This document shows, in pieces, positions 56,500 through 64,000 of a stretch of 64,000 nucleotides of DNA. The translations under genes were made by a program, and so were the position numbers. Location of the stretch: NCBI GenBank assembly GCA_959347315.1, contig OY365807.1, forward strand, positions 29,542,868 to 29,606,867, read 5' to 3'. The DNA comes from Bimastos eiseni. Lineage: Eukaryota; Annelida; Clitellata; Crassiclitellata; Lumbricidae. Under the pieces are notes generated by a model. The model did no database searches. It was not told the DNA's origin and saw only the letters and a list, made by a program, of their open reading frames with translations. Within the stretch, counting starts at the first letter, position 1. Each line of letters starts with the position of its first letter.

Positions 56500-58685
56500 C
56501 ATTGCTCTATCTGTCTCTGTCTCCGCGCTCTTTCTCTATCTCTGTCTCTCAACTTGTTTCTTTCAGCTGCATATACATTTTCAGCGAATTAAACAAACGT
56601 AACAATTTCTTCCGTCGGTTATCAAAAACGCCTTGCCAATTCTACCAATGCAACCGCATCCTCCTTCGAAGCGACATTTCTAAACATGTTCAGGTCATGC
56701 CACAGTTGAAGATCGCTTAAGCACCACGTGAGGACTGAGGCATTCAGCCAGACCTTAACACAGAATAGTCCATTGAACGATGCAACTGGTGTCCAATAGC
56801 GAACATTATTGCCGCATAGATTGTCTTGTACATCCATTAAGCATGATGGAATGCCCCAAGCATCGACCAATGTTTACCATTCATAGGTGGGATCTCTTCA
56901 AGCAGAATTAAGGTCAATTCTGCACATTCTCTGTGATCATCTCTGGTCAGTGAACTTTGTGAAGAAGAGATATGCTTGGTCATGTGGAATATGCTACAGG
57001 TAGGTCTCTTAAACTGTGATCAGTTATCACCAGAGTATCATCATTTTCATTTATTTTGAGAACGAATAGCCTGCTAGACTAGAACATGTGGAAATTCTTG
57101 AATTCCTGATTCCCAGGACTTGATGTTTTGCCAAATTGTTGCTTCCAGACTGCACACAAGATTAGCTCATACAATTGATGACGGAATACAAAGTATGAAA
57201 GCTTTCTCCATAATAATTCTTCCAAATGGACACATGTTCCACTTTCCATCCTGAGTTGGGAGTCAAGCGCCAACCATCAAACCAATATAAAACGTTCCTT
57301 TACTTTTACTGGTCCTGTGAGCTACCATTTGGCATTTGTACAATTTCGAGAAGCTTTCATTCAACATACTGACCTATTAAAATCGAAGTCTTTCAACATC
57401 TCAATGAATAATCTTACTATCTTTATAACTGGAGTGTAACAGTAAACTGGGGCAAAGAAATAAATTCAGGCAAAATGTGTATACCACGCGTCGCCCTTGG
57501 TTACTGCCCAAGCATAGAAAACTGAGACGTTAAACAGTAGGTTGAAGAACGATCTTTCAATCTTTCCCTTGCTGCAACTAGATGCACGCACATTTACGTG
57601 AAATTGAATATAATTTTATATCATATAATGGGAAATTGAAACAAAGAATTTATTAGGAACAGACTTTAAAGGAATTTTGCTATTATTCATAGAACACCTA
57701 TTGTTCAGTGTTCACGGCTGAAAAGCAATTTGCATCTTCACTCTTCAGCTCCCATCTTCAGCCCATAAAAAATGTCTATCTTCAGCTCACAATAATAATT
57801 ATTTGTATCTTCAGCTGATCTGCTTGGATTGGGGGTATACATGACCCTGAGTCTAAAAGTCAGACACCGAATAAATCCAGTCTACCTGCAGGATTTTATT
57901 CGACGTATACATCTGAACGAATATCTCTCAAACACGAGTCACAGACGTCGTCACAGATCGCAACACTTACATAATTAAATACATGTAGGCCTACATGTAA
58001 CGTATCCAACAGATGGATCCACACAATGACAGGGAGCCAGATAACCAGACGTACGCATAAAGACACACACAGTCGCACAGACACTTGAACGGGCGTACAT
58101 TCATAGATAACAAAAACACGTGCATAGACTCATCCGCTTCCAGATGGAGCCACACGTACTACATCTGCTAGGAGTGTAGAATGAAAATCAGAAGGCCATC
58201 AGTCCATTGCTGTAATTTTTATAGCACCGGCGACGGGCTTTCACACGTGACTATGTCCGCCCGCACGCACTCTGCTAGTATTGTAAACAGGCGCCAGTGA
58301 GGAAATATCGTGGGATGCATGATCTGTTTACACGAGCAACGAGATTAGATAAGTTCTTTGGATATTAACAGAGCCCATAGTCACTTGTAAACGTCACAGG
58401 AGAAGGGCTGAATACGAAGCTTCGATCATGGACTATATATGTATATAATTTATGTATATTTGTGCTATAATATGAACTGTTTTTCGCGGTCGACACACTT
58501 CGTTCAACCCGTTCCTCCGCTGCTCTTCCACCCTAACACTGCTGTCTCACCTCTTTTGAACAAATTCTCTCCAATTAAGAAAAATATCTTATTTGTATAC
58601 TGCGAACTTACCAAAACCTCACCTCTTGCTACCGTCTCATGACATAGGTCTTTCGCTCGAAACTGAGAATACTGCTTTTTTTTAC
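56500..58685. other. intronic stretch without recognised features
   Basis: No exon, RNA gene or repeat family was recognised on either strand. The minus-strand frame at 56622-56870 (82 aa) is not low-complexity but resembles no family I know. Confidence 0.4.
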
Positions 58686-58689
58686 AAAT

Positions 58690-58880
58690 ATCCACCCTCC
58701 TCTCCTAATCTGTTTCAGCTCTAAGCACCATCCAACATAGCTGTCGAACTGTCTGACTCTCTGGATCTTGACGTTCCTCATCGATCTTGTTTTGATTAAG
58801 CGCCTGTGAATAAGCTGGTTCCCGCGACTTCGCTTTTGTGGGCGCCGTAGAGTTGTCGAGTTTATGATTACGATTGCGTA
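58690..58880 (+). repeat. interspersed repeat R1, copy 4
   Basis: TGTTTCAGCTCTAAGCACCA, TCCAACATAGCTGTCGAACT, GTCTGACTCTCTGGATCTTG, TTGTTTTGATTAAGCGCCTG, TGAATAAGCTGGTTCCCGCG, ACTTCGCTTTTGTGGGCGCC: the clearest copy of this family. It ends at an AT-rich (TATG)n tail from 58877. Confidence 0.65.
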
Positions 58881-58950
58881 TATATATGTATGTATATATA
58901 ATTATATGTATATATGTATATATAGTAATATTATGTGTGTGTGTGTGTGC
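58877..58950 (+). repeat. TATATG/(GT)n simple repeat
   Basis: TATATATGTATGTATATATA-type sequence followed by GTGTGTGTGTGTG. Confidence 0.85.
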
Positions 58951-58959
58951 CCGTGTGTG

Positions 58960-60240
58960 AGTATATTCAGCGCCGAACTGCAGACCGTTTGCATTTACTA
59001 ATAGATGACTCTACCGAGTAGTAATTGCCGAGGGTCATGCCAGAGGGTAAAAGGTCAGTTGCCGCTGTCGTCAGCAGGTGTTGCATCTATGACTCCTCCT
59101 CCCTCTGCTCCTCTTCACTTTCCGTAAAAAGATTCTTCCAGAGGACAATCCGACGAGTCGACGACGCTCTTAGTAAACGCATACTGTCACTTGGTCCACA
59201 TTGTATATAACAGATACATATGTATATATATATATCACTGTATATATATACATATATATATATTCCGAACCGAGCCATGACCAATCCTGTGCTATATGCT
59301 TGAACCAGCACAGTAGCAGAATTAATTCTCGATGCTCCGTTTACAACCCATAACAATAAAACGTTTCTTCTCCCTATAAAAATATGTTGTTGGCTGACTC
59401 TCGCAGCAGCTGCCTGCTACCACAATCTGGTGCATGGTCAGTCGCAGACATATAAAAGACGCCAATCATATAATGGTGTAGCGTTGTTAGGGATAAACTA
59501 TCAAAACTCCCATGTGCACATGTAATGCAAGCATAGTATTACATGTAGGGCCTAAGCATCATATAATGCTATGACGCCATGCTGTCTGATACATGAGTTT
59601 AGTTGATGTTAGCGAATACTGGTAAATAAGTACTCGGCCTTTGGAAGGACTATATAAATTTTACCCATCCTAAAGAAAACCAAAGATATTCAGAGAGAAA
59701 GGCCAAAAGTAAAGCCTACTTTCAACGCAAATCAAGAACTTCTATTAATTCGAGTCAACTGGATCTCAAACGCTCGCTGATGTGTTGTAGCATATTAAAA
59801 TCAGAGTTGATTTGAATTAGGTCTACTTTATGCTAGGATGGCTGGATCAATCAATCAATAAATCCAGTCAGTCAATCAGTCAATCAATCATTTAATCAAT
59901 CAATCAACCAAAAGATCCTATTCAAAATGCCTACACAGTAGCGCTCTCAGGTCAAATCACAATGATAATAGGGTCACTTGAGTTAATAACTTTAGTGTTT
60001 GTCATAATTATAATAATAGTTGTATGGTTTGTTGCGGCAGCGGCAGCACAACGCTCAACGACGACGATTTATCGAAAACGCATCTATAGCACAACACAAA
60101 CAGGTAAGTTTATTCATCTAATCAAGCATGTCTGTTAATCTTATCAATCAAGTCTTTATAACCGGCAAGTCTTTTTTGTTGTAACCGGTAAGTCTTTTCA
60201 TCATGGCCATATTTTTGTCTTTTGTCTTTTTGTCTTCATC
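58960..60240. other. intronic stretch without recognised genes
   Basis: AT-rich with a TA-rich block at 59215-59262 and CAATCAAT/CAGTCAGT runs at 59846-59907. No exon or RNA gene was recognised. Confidence 0.45.
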
Positions 60241-60242
60241 AA

Positions 60243-60314
<72 letters not shown>

Positions 60315-60315
60315 G
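60243..60315 (+). repeat. (ATT)n tract at the 3' end of a LINE
   Basis: About 24 ATT units with one GTT. Read on the minus strand it follows the LINE stop codon (60369) by about 50 bases of UTR, so it may be that element's tail or the flank of its target. Confidence 0.9.
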
Positions 60316-60368
60316 TTTTTATTGTTATTATATATGTTTCACATTATGCTGTTATCGCCCATGATGAG

Positions 60369-61654
<1,286 letters not shown>

Positions 61655-61890
61655 GGTGTGGCACAGTGGCCGATCGGGTAGAGCGGTCAGCTCGTAACGT
61701 TCAGTATGTGCTGAGCGCGTGGGTTCGAGCCTCGTCCGGGGCGTGACTGTGTAGGGAGTTAATAACGAGTCCTTCGCGCACCATTGCTCTGCTGTACAAC
61801 TGCAATTGCGACGTCGAGGCGTGCGTGTGCACTTCTGAGCAAAAGATGTTGGAAGGAGCGCGGTATCAAATTTCGGAAATAATAATATTC
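61655..61890 (+). mobile_element. tRNA-derived SINE, family A, copy 4 (best preserved)
   Basis: The head GTGGCACAGTGGCCGATCGG, A box GGGTAGAGCGGTCAG and a perfect B box GGGTTCGAGCC are spaced like a tRNA with a long variable arm. The body follows (CGCACCATTGCTCTGCTGTA, CAACTGCAATTGCGACGTCG, AGGCGTGCGTGTGCACTTCT, GAGCAAAAGATGTTGG), then GCGGTATCAAATTTC and an AAT tail. It starts immediately after the (ATT)n tract. Lack of decay in the promoter suggests a young copy. Confidence 0.92.
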
Positions 61891-61894
61891 CTAA

Positions 61895-62480
61895 TTAAAA
61901 TATTTGTACCGAACTTCTTGTATAATTATTATGAGAGCATATTTTATTAAATTGCATAAAACAGCCCAGTGAAAGCGTACGAAATATAACATTGTAGCTA
62001 AAGTAGCATTAGGGTGTCTTATAAATCACTCCCTTCTGGAAATGTGAACTTGCAAATTTGTTAGCAAATATAGGAACTTATTGGTATTCAGATACATACA
62101 TAAAGCATAAATTAAATAATTACTATGATGCAATGTAAATAATAGGCCAAGTTGCCTATTAAACGACGACATTCCCTTGAATAATCTAAATAACTAATCC
62201 AAAAACAATGCCGTGATATTTAAATTGTGTTTACACGTCCATTTATATGTGTAACTGTTTCACTCATTTCTTTGGTTTTGTGTTAAATATTGTTTGTAAT
62301 ATTCCAACCAATGTCAACGTTAAATTCCTAGCCATAGTCGATGATAGAAGATAGAAGCAACATTCTTCTGCGGATTGGATTGTGACATGCAGTATATACA
62401 TATATGCTCACAAAGTACTTGTGTATTGAACGCATTCTGTCAAGATATCTGTTCTTTGCTAAATAATTATTCAATATCAG
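61895..62480. other. stretch between two SINE copies, no feature recognised
   Basis: Plain AT-rich sequence without exon, RNA gene or repeat that I can name. Confidence 0.5.
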
Positions 62481-62483
62481 CAT

Positions 62484-62700
62484 GTGTTTGGCATGGTGAC
62501 CGATTGCATAGAGCGGTCAGCCTGTAACGTTCAGTGTGCGCTGAGTGAGCGGATTCGACTCTCGTCCGAGGCGTCACTGTATAGGAACCTTGAGCAAGTC
62601 CATCGCGCACAATTGCTCTGCATTACAACTGCAATTGCGCCGTCGAGGCGTGTGTGTGCACTTCTGAACTAAACTGGAAGAAGGGCGATATCAGATAACA
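62484..62700 (+). mobile_element. tRNA-derived SINE, family A, copy 5
   Basis: Head GTTTGGCATGGTGACCGATT, A box CATAGAGCGGTCAG, degraded B box GGATTCGACTC, then GTCCGAGGCGTCACTG, GCGCACAATTGCTCTGC, ACAACTGCAATTGCGCCGTC, GAGGCGTGTGTGTGCACTTC and GGAAGAAGGGCGATATCAGA. It is more diverged than copy 4 and 0.6 kb from it in the same orientation. Confidence 0.88.
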
Positions 62701-62749
62701 GTTGTATTGTGTTGTATAGCATCATTGTCAGTATCACTATCTGCCAGGT

Positions 62750-62810
62750 CGTCATCAGCATCCATCATTATCAGCAGCATCAGCAGCATCACCATCACCA
62801 ACCAAGTGGT
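62750..62810 (+). repeat. (CAT)n/(CAGCAT)n microsatellite
   Basis: CATCATCAGCATCCATCATT then CAGCAGCATCAGCAGCATCA and CCATCACC. Short and imperfect. Confidence 0.7.
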
Positions 62811-63049
62811 TGTCCTCCTGATTATAGTTATCATCGATGGCATTATGTGACGCCAAGCCAGAGCCGAAATGGCGCTGATTTGATGACGGTTGTCTATATG
62901 AATGTATATATTGACAAACGTGCTAACGAGAAAATATTGAGCTGCGAATCTGGTGACAGAAATCGGATCTTGGAAATTTTGAATCAGAAGGCAGAAACGC
63001 AGACTATCCCCACATCCACGCAAACAATTCCAAGGGCACGCTTTCCGCT

Positions 63050-63120
63050 CTCTCTCTATATAATATATATATATATATACATATTACATATATATAAATA
63101 TATAATACATACATATACTA
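63050..63120 (+). repeat. TATA-rich simple repeat
   Basis: (TA)n and TATACATA units over about 65 bases. Confidence 0.8.
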
Positions 63121-63428
63121 ACAGTCAGGCCATGCATGTGTAGAGAGGGCACACACACCTCAATGTGCGGGATCAATCCAACTTAGAGAAAAAGTCAAGA
63201 GAAGGCGTTCATCGAAGCATACGACTGAAATGACGGATACACAAATTGCTTAATGTGCCGCACCCGTAATGGAAAACGCCCACGAAGGCCTTGAGCCAGA
63301 TTGCCCTTCCCCCCGTGGTTGGAATCAATTGTTATCATCAGATCACAGTGACTGCCCTCTATTGTTAGAACAGGGCAATCTGTCTCCAGCAATGTCTGAT
63401 CTCACCAAACACTTGTTTTGAGAGTATG

Positions 63429-64000
63429 TACGCTGTGTCCCGATGAAAACTAGACCCCAAGACGTTTGTCAGAAACTGCTTGTAGATTAGACTTATATCA
63501 ATAAATTACATGTGCAGTATCCCACATCATTTTAGAATAAATCTGAAAGAAATGACTTAAATTGATGCAGTATAAGCAAAGAAATTGAGTGATTAAACAT
63601 AGCTGTTAAAATGAAAGTTTCCAACACAGGACCTTACTTTCTCGGCTTCGACGTCGTTATCGATGGAACATTACTTGTTTTGGTGTAAAAGATAAAGAAA
63701 CATGGCATTTACGAAAGTAGATCAATTTTGGTCAATTATTGTGGCAAGAAAAAGGTCATTGACAGAAGGGCTTGTGAATGAACTTCCGAACAGAAGCTGG
63801 TGTCTGTCGTCTTTGAATAAACTGTTGAAAAAGATCGATGAAATCGGCACAGTGGACCGAAAACCCGGCAGTGGCAAAAAACGCACGAGACAAGTAGTGC
63901 GCCAGCACACCGAGCACGCGAGACCATTTTCTCTGCTGTCCCAAGAGACACCCATATGTATGCATTCTAGTTTTTTCTTAGACGTCAACCGTTAACCGTG
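63429..64000 (+). mobile_element. mariner-like transposon, 5' part, cut by the window end
   Basis: It starts TACGCTGTGTCCCGATGAAA, the same terminus as the element at 22963. The following 250 bases are a diverged copy of that element's 5' UTR (GACGTTTGTCAGAAACTGCT, ACATGTGCAGTATC). At 63702 a transposase frame begins MAFTKVDQFWSIIVARKRSL, then LNKLLKKIDEIGTVDRKPGS and GKKRTRQV, an N-terminal helix-turn-helix region with the GTVDRKPGSGKKR linker. It reaches a stop at 63993-63995 after HSSFFLDVNR, so it appears truncated or frameshifted. The right end is not in the window. Confidence 0.75.

Noticed and set aside
61655..61760. tRNA gene
   Set aside because: A and B boxes are present but there is no foldable acceptor stem with CCA-proximal end. 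The same body follows in five copies, so it is a SINE head.

Overview
This is nuclear DNA of an animal, not a prokaryote. It is AT-rich, and its genes are split by long introns with GT-AG borders. The spaces between are filled with microsatellites, tRNA-derived SINEs, decayed non-LTR retrotransposons and short DNA transposons. The protein relatives (a PC-esterase-domain protein and a beta-type GABA-A receptor of the invertebrate LCCH3/GABRB kind) and the repeat style suggest a marine invertebrate. An echinoderm or another invertebrate deuterostome is my best guess, but the sequence alone does not prove it.

Two host genes can be read. On the minus strand, 504-4629 holds a complete four-exon PCED1-like gene (GDSL/SGNH PC-esterase, 555 aa predicted). 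On the plus strand a GABA-A receptor beta-like gene begins near 10.7 kb. Five exons are recognisable at 10717-10858, 36150-36217, 42528-42751, 47858-47940 and 53695-53853. They join in frame and encode most of the extracellular ligand-binding domain including the Cys-loop. The two internal exons of 68 and 83 bp have the lengths I recall for vertebrate GABRB genes. The transmembrane exons are not seen and must lie beyond 64 kb. The two genes are head to head with about 6 kb between coding starts.

Region by region: 1-5 kb is PCED1 with a SINE in its first coding intron. 5-10 kb is intergenic, with a tandem/foldback repeat, a Harbinger-like element with TAA duplications and a small hAT-like MITE. 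9.85-11.1 kb is a long (CT)n tract and the first receptor exon. The 25-kb intron after that exon carries an 81-copy 9-bp satellite, LINE fragments, hairpin clusters, a U2 snRNA-like remnant and mariner relics. From 31 to 40 kb there are three LINE reverse-transcriptase relics (two of them convergent) and three SINE copies. From 41 to 50 kb the exons sit among polypyrimidine/polypurine tracts, a 20-bp tandem repeat and a foldback element. From 52 to 57 kb there are another LINE relic and a diverged repeat with a recurring TACGTCACTG core. The right end (60-64 kb) has the best-preserved LINE fragment between two (ATT)n tracts, two SINE copies and the 5' part of a mariner-like element.

No CRISPR array, operon or bacterial-type system is present. 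The most unusual signals are the U2-like sequence lacking its branch-site-pairing segment, the CRE-like tandem repeat, the uniform 9-bp satellite with all six frames open, the foldback elements built from short direct repeats, and a receptor signal peptide apparently encoded by a trinucleotide microsatellite.
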